From Nitrospiria bacterium (GTDB lineage: Bacteria; Nitrospirota; UBA9217): a stretch of 48,189 nucleotides of DNA. The position numbers and the translations under genes are program-made. The stretch lies in assembly GCA_919901555.1 (NCBI GenBank), contig CAKKPG010000140.1, positions 1-48,189 on the forward strand, in the 5' to 3' direction. This document shows positions 31,478-41,080 of the stretch, one piece after another; the stretch's first letter is position 1; every line of letters begins with the position of its first letter. Under the pieces are notes generated by a model. The model saw only the letters and a list, made by a program, of their open reading frames with translations. It was not told the DNA's origin and did no database searches.

Positions 31478-34400
31478 TTACTCCAGCCCCAGTTCCTTCC
31501 GTAGAACGGCCACGTCGAGATACAACCTGCCCTCTTTCCTCGAACGTTCCTCCGCGTTCTCGATATCCTTCAAAAGGTCAAGCACCCGCTGCCGTCCTTC
31601 CGGCGTCCTGACCGCCTCGCGCGGACTGATGCCGTTCAACGCGGGCAGTGTCGAGTCGGTCCAGTCCTGATACTGCCGCGCAAGCTGGGCCTGGGCGAGA
31701 AGGTTCGCATGCCGGGAAACCTTCGGCTCCTTTTTCGGCACGGAGCGTTCGCGCTTTTTCATCGCCTCATCCACGTTCTGGAACGAATCTTCCGCATGCT
31801 CGATCAGGCCGCCCAGGATTTCCTTCAGCCGCTTCTTCCCCCGCTCCAGCCGTTCCCGGGAAAAGCACTCGAGCGTAAGACGGTCGGACGTGATCGAAAT
31901 CGTCCCGAGCACAGGCCATTCAAGCTTCCCGCTCTCATGCAGCATCTTCGACTGGATCAGGAGCCCTTTCTCCGGCAGCTTCACAGCCTCGGGCCACTCC
32001 TTTGACGGTCCGCGTTTGATCCAGCTCAGCTTCGCTTCTTTCCCGGACTTCACCTCATCAATCATGAAATCATACTCTTTTTCGAATCGAGTGATCACGT
32101 CGCGGAGCGCCCCGGTCCGGTGCTCGGCCCTTGCGATCACGACCTGATGACCCTCATCGGTATGGAAAACCCTTTTCTGTTCCGGCAGATCCGCGAAAAA
32201 GTGCCGGATACGGTATGACCGGGCCTTCATGAACGCAGGCCAGCCGGCCCTCCCTGTCTCCCGCGTGAACACTTCCTGCTCTTGTCGCAGAAATCCCATG
32301 AACGAATCCAGCAGGTCCCGCGGGACCATCTGCGTTGTCGGCCCCGCTATTTTGCTGATTCCGTTCACCGTATAGACGCGCACGGTGATGATGTCCCATT
32401 TGACGAACTGCCGGGAGCCGCTTACCTCCCTGATTTCCAGTTCCCCGCCCGTGAGCAGGTCTTTGGCCCTGAACCCCTTGCCTTCGAAGACCTCCTGAAT
32501 CTCATAGATGCTCGTGTAACCCACCATGTGCGCTTCCAGGATCGCCCGCTCTTCCGGCGTCAGCCTCGAAAACTGCGCGGAATAGAACTCTTCCATAATG
32601 GTCTTGCCGGAGGGAAGGAGGAAGTCGTTTAAAAACCACTCCGTGAACGCGCCATGGTCCTCTTCCACCACATCCTCGGGCAGGACCAGAGGCTCCTTCG
32701 GCTCCGTCCGCCAGTAGCGGCCCGAGGCCTGCAGAAAAGACCCGCGAAATTTCTTGTCATAGGAATACGTAAAAAGCCGTTCCATCAGCGCATTTTCAAC
32801 ATCGCTTACGGCGGATGTCGCGGATGATTTGGGTTCCCCCTGTTTCAAAAGACAGCACTTCTTGTATTTTTTCCCGCTCCCGCACGGGCAGGGCTCGTTC
32901 CTCCCTGCCTTCCCCTGCTTGATAAGCGACGGCCCGGCCTGCTCTATCGCGGGTTTCTTCCCAAGCAGCCGCTCGAAGTAGGCAAGGTTGTTCAGGACCG
33001 CTTCCCTGGCCCGATCCATGTCTTCGTTATACCGGTAAAAACGGCCGGTATGAACGATGTCGGCCGCCTTGCGGAAATGTCCGTAGGCTGTCTCTAAATC
33101 TTCGGCGGCGGCGGCGATCTCTCCCAGCGAAAGATATGCCTCTATCGCCAGGGGGTCCGCTGTCAGGGCCTTGCGGTACTGCTCGACCGCTTCCCTCGTC
33201 CTTTTGGTGTTCCGAAGGATATTGGCGTATCCGATGCGCAGCCCGGGGTCCCCGGGCGCCTTGCGCAGCTTCTCTTCGTAATGCTCAACGGCCTCGCGCA
33301 GGGTCATGCGCTTCCCGTCTATCGGAGCGGTCTGGCCGAAGTTAAACACCCCGTCCATCATGCCCTCGCCGCTCTTTTCCGTTTTCAGAAAAAGCATGGT
33401 CAAAAGCGAGGTCACGGCCAGATGCCCGTTCCGGGTAATTTCGCAGTCATCAACGGCACCGCAGTTCTTGCACGCGATAACGTCCTGAATGGCGATGTCC
33501 TGCGTTTCGTGGTCGACGAATATATGCTCAATCTTGTAATGGTACGGCTTGCCGCAAGACCTGCACCGCAGCTCGACCCGGACCGGCTCCCGCAGAAGCT
33601 GTTTGACATCGGAAGCTTTGAGGGCGCTCATCCACTTCGCGGTCCTTGCCTCCCGCTCCCGAATGGCGCGTTCCGCGGTCTTGAGCCTCTTGTCCTTCAC
33701 ACCGTGTAGCGAGCAGAGGAACGCGAAAATCTCCGCCTCCAAATATTCTCCGTCGCGCAGGTCAGTTCCGATGAGGTCAATGAACTGCTCGTGGCCCAGC
33801 CCCCGCGCCGCCTCGATCGCCATTTCTTTGTCTCTTTGTATCAGCCGGTCCCAGTGCGAGATGACGAGGTCAGACGCTTCCTGCGTGGGGATGTCTTCCA
33901 GCGCTTCCAGCGCATAGCTTATCCGGTCGTCGTCATGTTTTTCGATCAATCGCCGAATGACATCCACCGCCCCGGGTCCCAGCCTTCTGAGCGCCGGGAT
34001 CATGTCCTCCCAGACCATACCATGGTCTGTTGAGAGCTCCATGAGCTGCGCAAGAGCCGCCCCGTCTCGTAATTCACCAAGCAGCCTGACGATCCGTGGA
34101 GCGGCCCAGGTATCAGGATGTTGTCGCACGTGAGCCACGCAGGCGGCGACGATATCCGCTCTTTCTTCGGCTTTCACGAGGACAGCGATGACCTCATCGT
34201 CCTGCTTCACGCCCCCACGCTCAAATAAAAAAGCCCGCAGCAGATCGTCTATCGTCATCTCCTCAAGGTTCAACCCGACCATCACACGGTATTCAGCGAA
34301 CCGCGCGAAGACCGAGATCGCGCACCTTGCGATCAGCTCGCGGGCCCATGTCGGCGCGGTCCCCATCGCGGTATGGAACGCGGTGATCGCGGCGATATTC

Positions 34401-35266
34401 TGTCGCGGGTCGTTGCGTTTCGCAAGCCATCGGTCATAGGCCGGAAATCCGATTACTCCTCTCACCTTATCAACGGCGGACGTGGTCTCCAAAAAGAGCG
34501 CCTCAACCGTCTCAGCGTATTTTTCCTTTTTATAAAGCCGCTCGACTTCTTTTCGAATGCCCGGATAGCCTCGATCTCCGATAAAGTCCAATGACTCCAT
34601 CACCATCTCTGGCAGGGGTTGTTCTGCGTCGCCCTGTTCCTCTATGTCTTCCTGTTCGTACCACGACCCGCAGGAGCGCTCGTTCACCGCAAGCAGCGTG
34701 ACAAGAAGGGACCGGGAATCCTGATGCCTCCAGCAAAGATCAAGCATGACGCGCATGTCCGTTCCCACGCTCAAGTTCGCCTGGAATATCGCCGGCGCGA
34801 GGGCGGCTTGAACGTTTCCAACGTCCGCGAAGGCCGTCAGCGCATTTTTTATGATGTCTCTCGCCTCGTGCGCATCAAGAGCCGACAAATGCAGAAGCGA
34901 GGTCGAGTAGCCGATCAGGTCCGCCTCGATTTTCCTGAGCGATCCATATTTATCATGAAAAACATCGGTGACCCGCGTATCACCGAGCTTCGACAGAACG
35001 CCCACGGTCCTCCCGGCAATCGCGCCTGAGCCATTTTTATATGAACGCAGGAGAATATCCTTGTGCGACTCCGAAGGGTGATCGAGCAAATAATCCATCG
35101 CTATTCCGGAGACAGACCGGTTTTTATCATCCAGGAGTGTGACTGCCGCATCAGGGGCCGCCTGCGGATAGAGAGCGGCAAGCTTATCCATGGCCCACTC
35201 TCTCACCTCCGGGTCTTTATGACGAACAAGGCCCGAGATCCGCTCAGCGCTCCACAAATAATTCAT
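31478..35266 (-). CDS. Giant HEAT/zinc-ribbon/TPR/SEC-C protein
   Basis: A 1262-residue soluble protein. Residues 1-540 are HEAT-like helical pairs ([15 protein letters not shown]; later blocks at 385-500). A zinc ribbon uses CRSC (568-571) and CKNC (599-602). TPR-like helices run from about 657 to 770. A SEC-C zinc motif [18 protein letters not shown] covers 788-805. A mixed domain of unknown type spans 850-1170. A C-terminal segment with [20 protein letters not shown] and [12 protein letters not shown] (1201-1232) resembles the Xre/MbcA/ParS toxin-binding fold. The ATG overlaps the smpB stop by four bases, so it is cotranslated with the trans-translation factor. SEC-C motifs occur at SecA C-termini and bind SecB or ribosomes. 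Function is unknown. Confidence 0.8.
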   Translation of the reverse strand: MNYLWSAERISGLVRHKDPEVREWAMDKLAALYPQAAPDAAVTLLDDKNRSVSGIAMDYLLDHPSESHKDILLRSYKNGSGAIAGRTVGVLSKLGDTRVTDVFHDKYGSLRKIEADLIGYSTSLLHLSALDAHEARDIIKNALTAFADVGNVQAALAPAIFQANLSVGTDMRVMLDLCWRHQDSRSLLVTLLAVNERSCGSWYEQEDIEEQGDAEQPLPEMVMESLDFIGDRGYPGIRKEVERLYKKEKYAETVEALFLETTSAVDKVRGVIGFPAYDRWLAKRNDPRQNIAAITAFHTAMGTAPTWARELIARCAISVFARFAEYRVMVGLNLEEMTIDDLLRAFLFERGGVKQDDEVIAVLVKAEERADIVAACVAHVRQHPDTWAAPRIVRLLGELRDGAALAQLMELSTDHGMVWEDMIPALRRLGPGAVDVIRRLIEKHDDDRISYALEALEDIPTQEASDLVISHWDRLIQRDKEMAIEAARGLGHEQFIDLIGTDLRDGEYLEAEIFAFLCSLHGVKDKRLKTAERAIREREARTAKWMSALKASDVKQLLREPVRVELRCRSCGKPYHYKIEHIFVDHETQDIAIQDVIACKNCGAVDDCEITRNGHLAVTSLLTMLFLKTEKSGEGMMDGVFNFGQTAPIDGKRMTLREAVEHYEEKLRKAPGDPGLRIGYANILRNTKRTREAVEQYRKALTADPLAIEAYLSLGEIAAAAEDLETAYGHFRKAADIVHTGRFYRYNEDMDRAREAVLNNLAYFERLLGKKPAIEQAGPSLIKQGKAGRNEPCPCGSGKKYKKCCLLKQGEPKSSATSAVSDVENALMERLFTYSYDKKFRGSFLQASGRYWRTEPKEPLVLPEDVVEEDHGAFTEWFLNDFLLPSGKTIMEEFYSAQFSRLTPEERAILEAHMVGYTSIYEIQEVFEGKGFRAKDLLTGGELEIREVSGSRQFVKWDIITVRVYTVNGISKIAGPTTQMVPRDLLDSFMGFLRQEQEVFTRETGRAGWPAFMKARSYRIRHFFADLPEQKRVFHTDEGHQVVIARAEHRTGALRDVITRFEKEYDFMIDEVKSGKEAKLSWIKRGPSKEWPEAVKLPEKGLLIQSKMLHESGKLEWPVLGTISITSDRLTLECFSRERLERGKKRLKEILGGLIEHAEDSFQNVDEAMKKRERSVPKKEPKVSRHANLLAQAQLARQYQDWTDSTLPALNGISPREAVRTPEGRQRVLDLLKDIENAEERSRKEGRLYLDVAVLRKELGLE

Positions 35267-35730
35267 CGGTTCCTCTCTTTCACCGCCCGTTCCACTTCCC
35301 GTTTCGATTCTTTTTCCTTGATCGTCTCCCGCTTGTCATAGGACTTCTTGCCCTTGGCGAGGCCCAGGAGCACCTTGGCCTTGCCGCGGACGAAATAGAT
35401 CTTGAGGGGGATAAGGGTGTAGCCCTTTTGCGTGATCTTGTTGATGAGCTTGCGGATCTCTTCCCGGTGGAGCAGGAGCTTGCGCGTGCGGAGCGGCTCG
35501 TGGTTCATGATGTTGCCCTGGGGGTAGGGGCTGATGTTCGCGTTCAGGAGGAATATCTCGTCGTTCCTCACGAGGCCATAGCTGTCCGTCAGGTTCCCGA
35601 GGCCCAGGCGCAGGGACTTCACCTCCGTGCCCTGGAGGGCCATGCCGGCCTCGATGGTCTCCTCGACGAAGTAGTCGTGATATGCCTTGCGGTTCGTGGT
35701 GACTGCGGTTTCGGTTTTGCTTTCAGCCAT
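35263..35730 (-). CDS. smpB: SsrA-binding protein
   Basis: A 155-residue OB-fold protein that binds tmRNA and brings it to stalled ribosomes. Motifs are [50 protein letters not shown] and [10 protein letters not shown]-like [21 protein letters not shown], with the basic C-terminal tail [16 protein letters not shown]. The ATG at 35730 is preferred to 35766. A promoter at 35737-35766 would make the mRNA leaderless. The stop overlaps the giant HEAT/SEC-C gene. Confidence 0.95.
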   Translation of the reverse strand: MAESKTETAVTTNRKAYHDYFVEETIEAGMALQGTEVKSLRLGLGNLTDSYGLVRNDEIFLLNANISPYPQGNIMNHEPLRTRKLLLHREEIRKLINKITQKGYTLIPLKIYFVRGKAKVLLGLAKGKKSYDKRETIKEKESKREVERAVKERNR

Positions 35731-35736
35731 AGTGTA

Positions 35737-35766
35737 ATGATACACGAACGGGGTTGCGCGTTGCAA
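35737..35766 (-). promoter_or_regulatory. Putative leaderless promoter of smpB
   Basis: Minus-strand TTGCAA (35761-35766) and TATCAT (35737-35742) are 18 bases apart. The -10 lies six bases before the ATG at 35730, so the transcript would begin at or next to the start codon. No Shine-Dalgarno sequence is visible. Confidence 0.45.
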
Positions 35767-35797
35767 GGTTTACCTTGACCCTTGACTCAGGCCCTCG

Positions 35798-37969
35798 CTA
35801 CATAAGATTCACCGGGTCCACGTCCACGATCACCCGGCACTTCCTGCCGAATTTCTCTTCTACAATCTTCCGGGCCTCCGCGGCGAGCATGCGGATCACC
35901 TCGCGCCGGGGAGACAGCAGCAGCAGTTGAAAACGGTACCTGCCGCGCACCCGTGCAAGGGGCGAAGGCGCAGGCCCGAGAAGCGTCGTTTCCTTACCCT
36001 TCAGCAAACTCCGGATGCGGTTCCGGGCCGCTACGGCCGCTTCGCCGGCTATCTTCTCGTCCGCGCTCCGGAGCTCCACTTTGATCATTCTCCGGACCGG
36101 CGGATACCCCAGCTCGGTGCGGTAGACGATCTCCTCCCGGTAAAAGCCGTCGTAATCGTGGGTCATGCTGTGGCGGAGCGAATAGTGGCCGGGGTTCAAG
36201 GTCTGGATGACCACTTCTCCCGCGGCATCGCCCCGTCCCGCCCGGCCCGCGGCCTGGGTGATAAGCTGAAAGGTTTTCTCGGCGGACCGGAAGTCCGGCA
36301 GGTTCAGCCCCACGTCGGCGTCCACAACGCCTACGAGCGTTACCGCGGGGAAGTCGTGGCCTTTGGCGACCATCTGCGTGCCGAGAAGGATGTCGACCTC
36401 CCCCCGGTCCACTCTGCCGAGAAGGGTATCATAGGCCTGCCGGCCCTTGACGCTGTCGCTGTCCATGCGTGCGCTCTTCGCGTCGGGGAAGAGGGCGGCA
36501 ATGTCTTCCTCGATCTTCTGGGTACCTGTGCCGAGCGGCTTGAGGTTCACGCCGCCGCAGGTCGGGCACGTGTCCGGCGGCGGCTGGTGAAAGTCGCAGT
36601 AATGGCACTTGAGCTTTCTCTCGCTCTTGTGATAGGTGAGGGACACGCTGCAGCTCGGGCATTTCATGGCCGCCCCGCAGTCGCCGCAGATGAGGACGGA
36701 TGAAAACCCGCGCCGGTTCAGGAGCAGGAGCGTTTGCTCTTTTTTCTCCAGACGCCGCCCGATACCGGCAACGAGCGCAGGAGAATAGACGGATGGCTTC
36801 GGCAATATCTTGAGGTCGATGATCTCCACCTCGGGCATGGGGCGGTGGTCCACGCGGTTCGAGATGGGGAGATACCGGTATCTGTTGTTCTTCGCGTTGT
36901 AATAGCTCTCCAGCGACGGCGTGGCGGAGCCGAGCACAGCCACGGCGTTCTGCAGCTTCGCCCGCATCACGGCCACGTCCCGGGCGTGGTAGCGGAGCCC
37001 TTCCTCCTGTTTGTAGGAAGTCTCGTGCTCCTCGTCCACGATCACGAGCGCCAGCCTCTCGAAAGGGGCGAATACCGCCGACCGCGCGCCGATGGCCACG
37101 TCCACCTCGCGCGACTGGATGCGGCGGTACTCGTCGGCCCGTTCCCGGTCCGTGAGCCCGCTGTGCAGGACGGCCACGCGAATGCCGAAGCGCTTTCGGA
37201 ACCGGGAGAGGAGCTGGGGCGTGAGGGCGATCTCGGGCACAAGGACGATGGCGCCCTGGCCGGTGCCGGCAATGCGGCTGATGGCGTGGAGGTAGACCTC
37301 GGTCTTGCCGCTGCCCGTCACGCCGTGGAGGAGGAACACCTCGAAGGCCCGCGACGACACCGCCTCGCCTATCTGCCGAACGGCCTCGGCCTGCTCGGGC
37401 ATGAGCGCGGGAGGGGCGTCGGGAACGAATTCATCGCGCTCCGGTTGTTTCTCCTCGTCCTTTTCGACGACCTCCGCCACGCCGGCGGCCTGAAGTGATT
37501 TTATCGTGGCCGCGGAGAATCCGTCCAGGCTCTCGATGCTCACCTCGCCGCGCCCGGACAGGACGCGGAGGAGTTCAACCTGCCTGGCGCCGCGCAGGGT
37601 GCGGGCCTCGTGGCCGGGGATGAGGCTGACGAACTTTTTCTTTTTCGGTTTTGCGCGGGACAGTGCCCTGGGCACCAGGGCCTCGATGGTCCGGCCGAGG
37701 GGGTGCATATAGTAGTCCGACATCCAGTGGGCGAGCTTCATGAGCCCGGGCGGGAGCGTGGTGTCCAGGACCGCGATGATCGATTTCAGGCCTGCGGTCG
37801 CGGTCGCGGCGGGGAAGCCGATGATCGTGCCGGTGACCCGCCTGCTCCCGAAGGGCACCAGCACGCGCGCTCCCGCGACAAGGGTGTCCTTGATATCTTC
37901 AGGGGCAAGATAGTGGAAGGTTTTGTTGACGGAAATGCCGACTGCTATGTCGAGGATGATGTCGGGCAT
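35798..37969 (-). CDS. priA: Primosomal protein N' (replication restart helicase)
   Basis: A 723-residue PriA. The N-terminal DNA-binding domain begins ILDIAVGISVNKTFHYLAPE. The helicase core has Walker A GVTGSGKTEVYL (about 217-228), LVPEIALTPQL, VIVDEEHETSYKQ for motif II, and GTQMVAKGHDFPAV in the second lobe. Eight cysteines in CGDCGAAMKCPSC and CHYCDFHQ...CPTCG bind the two zincs. It restarts collapsed forks. Length is normal (about 730). It lies downstream of nrdR, separated by a 12-base inverted repeat. Confidence 0.97.
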   Translation of the reverse strand: MPDIILDIAVGISVNKTFHYLAPEDIKDTLVAGARVLVPFGSRRVTGTIIGFPAATATAGLKSIIAVLDTTLPPGLMKLAHWMSDYYMHPLGRTIEALVPRALSRAKPKKKKFVSLIPGHEARTLRGARQVELLRVLSGRGEVSIESLDGFSAATIKSLQAAGVAEVVEKDEEKQPERDEFVPDAPPALMPEQAEAVRQIGEAVSSRAFEVFLLHGVTGSGKTEVYLHAISRIAGTGQGAIVLVPEIALTPQLLSRFRKRFGIRVAVLHSGLTDRERADEYRRIQSREVDVAIGARSAVFAPFERLALVIVDEEHETSYKQEEGLRYHARDVAVMRAKLQNAVAVLGSATPSLESYYNAKNNRYRYLPISNRVDHRPMPEVEIIDLKILPKPSVYSPALVAGIGRRLEKKEQTLLLLNRRGFSSVLICGDCGAAMKCPSCSVSLTYHKSERKLKCHYCDFHQPPPDTCPTCGGVNLKPLGTGTQKIEEDIAALFPDAKSARMDSDSVKGRQAYDTLLGRVDRGEVDILLGTQMVAKGHDFPAVTLVGVVDADVGLNLPDFRSAEKTFQLITQAAGRAGRGDAAGEVVIQTLNPGHYSLRHSMTHDYDGFYREEIVYRTELGYPPVRRMIKVELRSADEKIAGEAAVAARNRIRSLLKGKETTLLGPAPSPLARVRGRYRFQLLLLSPRREVIRMLAAEARKIVEEKFGRKCRVIVDVDPVNLM

Positions 37970-37981
37970 GGAAAGAATTTC

Positions 37982-38032
37982 GGATTGCGGAATGCGGATT
38001 TCGGATTAAGGCCTGGCATCATTCCGCAATCC
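37982..38032. repeat. Inverted repeat between nrdR and priA
   Basis: GGATTGCGGAAT (37982-37993) and ATTCCGCAATCC (38021-38032) are perfectly complementary. Further GCGGATT and CGGATT copies lie inside, so the region is also a short tandem-like repeat of the ATTCCGCAATCCGCA type. It fills nearly the whole 70-base gap between the genes. Confidence 0.7.
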
Positions 38033-38039
38033 GCAATAG

Positions 38040-38525
38040 TTAGGAGGCTGGCTTCTGCTGCCCTTTCGCTTCCTTTTCGCTCAGGATGTCCTTGAGCTCG
38101 GTCATGAACTCGTTGATGTCCTTGAACGACCGGTATACCGAGGCGAAGCGGACGTAGGCTACCTCGTCGAGCAGGTGGAGCCGGTCCATGAGCTCCTCGC
38201 CGATGACGGAGCTGGGGATCTCTTTGAGGCCCTTTTCCTGGAGGGATTTTTCGATCTCCTCCACCGTCCTCTCAAGGACGTCCACGCTGACGGGCCGCTT
38301 TTCACAGGCCTTCTTGAGCCCGCTCAGGATCTTCAGGCGGTCGAAGGGCTCCCGTCGCCCGTCCTTCTTGATGACCGACGGGAGGATCTCTTCCACGCGT
38401 TCATAGGTGGTGAACCGGCCCTCGCACTTGAGACACTCGCGCCGGCGCCGGATGGAGTCGCCTTCCTTGCCCATCCGCGAGTCGACCACCTTGTTGTCGA
38501 TGCTGGAACAATAGGGACAGCGCAT
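38040..38525 (-). CDS. nrdR: Transcriptional repressor NrdR
   Basis: A 161-residue NrdR that represses ribonucleotide reductase genes. The zinc ribbon is [17 protein letters not shown] and then [19 protein letters not shown] (Cys3, Cys6 and the second CxxC). The ATP-cone follows ([19 protein letters not shown], then [14 protein letters not shown]). Length matches (about 155). No NrdR boxes or nrd genes are in the window. Confidence 0.97.
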   Translation of the reverse strand: MRCPYCSSIDNKVVDSRMGKEGDSIRRRRECLKCEGRFTTYERVEEILPSVIKKDGRREPFDRLKILSGLKKACEKRPVSVDVLERTVEEIEKSLQEKGLKEIPSSVIGEELMDRLHLLDEVAYVRFASVYRSFKDINEFMTELKDILSEKEAKGQQKPAS

Positions 38526-38534
38526 GGGAACCTG

Positions 38535-38642
38535 ACCTCATTGCAAATTGCAAATATCAAATTGTAAATCGCAGATGGCAAGGCTTCATTTCGTCCTTAG
38601 CATTTTACAATTTCCAATTTACAACTTGCACTTTACAATTTC
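38535..38642. repeat. Degenerate A+T-rich intergenic repeats
   Basis: Repeated short words of the type TTGCAAATTGCAAAT, CAAATTGTAAAT, TTTACAATTTCCAATTTACAA fill the gap between nrdR and the dCMP deaminase gene. The same vocabulary recurs at 39108-39200. The block looks like an intergenic repeat and not like a promoter. Confidence 0.65.
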
Positions 38643-38644
38643 TT

Positions 38645-39094
38645 TCAGCTTTTCTTATACTGCACCACAGCGATCCCCGATTCCTTGATCATATCGGCGG
38701 CAAGCTGGTCCGGGTAGCCGTCCTCGAAGATGATGCGATCGATGCCGGCATTGATGATCATCTTGGCGCAGATGCCGCAGGGCTGGTTCGTGCAGTAGAG
38801 CGTGGCGCCCTGGATGCTCGTGCCGTGCTTGGCCGCCTGGATGATGGCGTTCTGCTCGGCGTGGAGCCCCCGGCAGATCTCGTGCCGCTCGCCCGAGGGG
38901 ATGCCGAGCTGCTCGCGCAGGCAGCCGCGCTCAAGACAGTGCTCCACCCCCGAGGGCGCGCCGTTGTATCCCGTGGCGAGGATGTTCTTGTCCTTCACGA
39001 TCACGGCCCCTACCTGGCGGCGAAGGCACGTGGCGCGCTTCTTCACCAGGTGCGCGATCTCTATGAAATATTCATCCCAGGAAGGTCTATTCAT
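38645..39094 (-). CDS. dCMP deaminase (ComEB-type)
   Basis: A 149-residue cytidine/deoxycytidylate deaminase. Zinc ligands are His and Glu in [10 protein letters not shown] and the two Cys in [30 protein letters not shown] is the standard opening, and [11 protein letters not shown] contacts substrate. It makes dUMP for thymidylate synthesis. The ATG at 39094 is preferred to 39136, which would translate A+T-rich repeat sequence. It sits between glyA and nrdR, as in many delta-proteobacterial genomes. Confidence 0.93.
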   Translation of the reverse strand: MNRPSWDEYFIEIAHLVKKRATCLRRQVGAVIVKDKNILATGYNGAPSGVEHCLERGCLREQLGIPSGERHEICRGLHAEQNAIIQAAKHGTSIQGATLYCTNQPCGICAKMIINAGIDRIIFEDGYPDQLAADMIKESGIAVVQYKKS

Positions 39095-39107
39095 AAGGCC
39101 TATTGTA

Positions 39108-39200
39108 AATCTCAAATTGTAAATTGCAAAATGCAAATTTAAAAACAGTCATATGGGCTCCAACTTTTAAAATTTGATATTTACAATTTGCAATTTACAA
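39108..39200. repeat. Degenerate A+T-rich intergenic repeats, second block
   Basis: Words such as CTCAAATTGTAAATTGCAAAATGCAAAT and, in opposite sense, TTTACAATTTGCAATTTACAA occupy the gap between glyA and the dCMP deaminase gene. The two halves are partly inverted and could base-pair. The repeat reaches the last codons of glyA. Confidence 0.65.
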
Positions 39201-40454
39201 TGTCGTCAGGTTTTTTTCCATTGCGAACATCGGGAACTTCGCGCAGAACTCTTTGACGCGTCCCTTGATTCCGTTGAGCTTCTCCGGCGTTGCATGGTTC
39301 GCCAACACCTCGCAGATCAGGTCTCCGATGATCTTCATCTCCGGCTCCTTCATGCCGCGCGTGGTCACAATCGGCGTACCAAGCCGGATGCCGCTCGTGG
39401 TCACAGGCGGCTTCTGGTCGTAGGGAATGCTGTTCTTATTGCACGTGATGCCCGCCGCGTCGAGCGCGGTCTCCGCATCCCGGCCGGTGATCCCCTTCGG
39501 CGTGAGATCAACGAGCATCAGGTGGTTGTCGGTGCCTCCCGAGACGATGCGGAAGCCGTCCTCAACAAGCCTCTTCGCGAGGGCGCGCGCATTTTTCACC
39601 ACCTGGCGCTGGTAGTCCCGGAACTCGGGCATGAGCGCCTCTTTGAAGGCCACTGCCTTGGCGGCGATCACGTGCACCAGGGGCCCGCCCTGGATGCCGG
39701 GAAATATCTGCTTGTCCACGGCCCTGCCGAACTGCTCCCTGCACATGATCATGCCGCCCCGCGGGCCGCGCAGGGTCTTGTGCGTGGTGGTGGTGACGAA
39801 GTCCGCGTGGGGCACGGGGCTCGGGTGCTCGCCCGCGGCGATGAGCCCCGCGATATGGGCAACGTCCGCCATGAGGTACGCGCCCACCTTGTCCGCGATC
39901 CTCCGGAAGCGCGCAAAATCGAGCACCCTTGAATAGGCGCTGTAGCCGCACACGATCATCCTGGGCCTCTGTTCCGCGGCCAAGCGCTCCACCTCGTCGT
40001 AGTCGAGCATCTCGGTCTTTTTGTCCACGCCGTAGGAGAACGACTTATAGAGCGTACCGGAAAAGCTCACGCCGGCGCCGTGGGTCAGGTGGCCGCCGTG
40101 CGGAAGGGACATGCCGAGGATGGCGTCGCCGGGCTTGAGCACGCTGAAATAGACGGCCATGTTCGCCTGGGACCCCGAGTGCGGCTGGACGTTCACATGT
40201 TCCGCCCCAAAGAGCTGCTTCGCCCGCCCGACGGCGAGCGTCTCCACCTCGTCGGCGAATTCGCACCCGCCGTAATACCGCCTGCCGGGATATCCTTCGG
40301 CATATTTATTCGTGAACACCGAGCCCTGGGCTTCAAGAATCGCATGGCTCACGTAATTTTCCGAGGCAATGAGAACGATCTTGGACTGTTCCCGCTCTTC
40401 TTCGCCCTTGATGGCATTGTAGACCTCGAGGTCCGTTTCTTTGAGTTCCGACAT
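39195..40454 (-). CDS. glyA: Serine hydroxymethyltransferase
   Basis: A 419-residue PLP enzyme interconverting serine and glycine with tetrahydrofolate. Motifs are [43 protein letters not shown], and [14 protein letters not shown] with the PLP-binding Lys. Near the C-terminus [18 protein letters not shown] is invariant. The ATG at 40454 (MSELKETD) lies five bases after the rpiB stop and is preferred over 40526. It supplies one-carbon units for the dTMP pathway that uses the dCMP deaminase product. Confidence 0.97.
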   Translation of the reverse strand: MSELKETDLEVYNAIKGEEEREQSKIVLIASENYVSHAILEAQGSVFTNKYAEGYPGRRYYGGCEFADEVETLAVGRAKQLFGAEHVNVQPHSGSQANMAVYFSVLKPGDAILGMSLPHGGHLTHGAGVSFSGTLYKSFSYGVDKKTEMLDYDEVERLAAEQRPRMIVCGYSAYSRVLDFARFRRIADKVGAYLMADVAHIAGLIAAGEHPSPVPHADFVTTTTHKTLRGPRGGMIMCREQFGRAVDKQIFPGIQGGPLVHVIAAKAVAFKEALMPEFRDYQRQVVKNARALAKRLVEDGFRIVSGGTDNHLMLVDLTPKGITGRDAETALDAAGITCNKNSIPYDQKPPVTTSGIRLGTPIVTTRGMKEPEMKIIGDLICEVLANHATPEKLNGIKGRVKEFCAKFPMFAMEKNLTTL

Positions 40455-40458
40455 GGTG

Positions 40459-40911
40459 TTATCCTTTGAGAGATTGTTCAATTGCCTGTATCTTGTCGAG
40501 CCGCTGCTGGTGACGGCCCCCTTCAAACCCGGTTTCGAGCCAGGTCCTGGTGAGCTCGCATGCCACGCCTTTGCCGATGACCCGCTCGCCCATGACCAGA
40601 ATGTTGGCGTCGTTGTGGAGGCGGCTCATCTGTGCCGTGAAATGGTCATGGCAGAGCGCGGCGCGGACGTTCGGATAGCGATTGGCCACGATGGACATCC
40701 CGATGCCCGTACCGCAGATGAGAATGCCGCGGTCAACGGTCCCGTTCGACACCGCCTCGGACACCTTCCGTCCGTAGTCCGGGTAGTCCACGGAGTCTTT
40801 GCCCGGGGGTCCGTAATCAAGAATCTCGATATTGGCGATTTTTTTCAGGAATTTGAGGATTTCTTCCTTCAGTTCCCAGCCGCCGTGGTCACAGCCGATA
40901 GCCAGCTTCAT
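40459..40911 (-). CDS. rpiB: Ribose-5-phosphate isomerase B
   Basis: A 150-residue sugar-phosphate isomerase of the RpiB/LacAB family. [18 protein letters not shown] is the typical start with Asp and His of the phosphate site. [16 protein letters not shown] holds the catalytic Cys. Length fits. It begins the rpiB-glyA operon that leads to the dCMP deaminase and nrdR. Confidence 0.96.
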   Translation of the reverse strand: MKLAIGCDHGGWELKEEILKFLKKIANIEILDYGPPGKDSVDYPDYGRKVSEAVSNGTVDRGILICGTGIGMSIVANRYPNVRAALCHDHFTAQMSRLHNDANILVMGERVIGKGVACELTRTWLETGFEGGRHQQRLDKIQAIEQSLKG

Positions 40912-40998
40912 GAAAAAAGCCCTTTCCTGCCGTCGTAAAACTTGATATTAACATCTCCCCTGTTTTGGTGTCAAGGAAAATACCGGGAGGTGGGACAA

Positions 40999-41035
40999 AC
41001 TCCAAATCTCAAACGCCAAAATCCAAATACTGAAA
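40999..41035. repeat. CAAATNCCAAA-type intergenic repeat
   Basis: CTCCAAATCTCAAACGCCAAAATCCAAATACTG shows four degenerate copies of a CAAA-N(3-5) unit between rpiB and the TOTE gene. It is a third kind of short intergenic repeat in this cluster. Confidence 0.4.
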
Positions 41036-41080
41036 TAACGACTCATGGCGACAACTTTCAGGAGTTTAGGACCGCTACCG

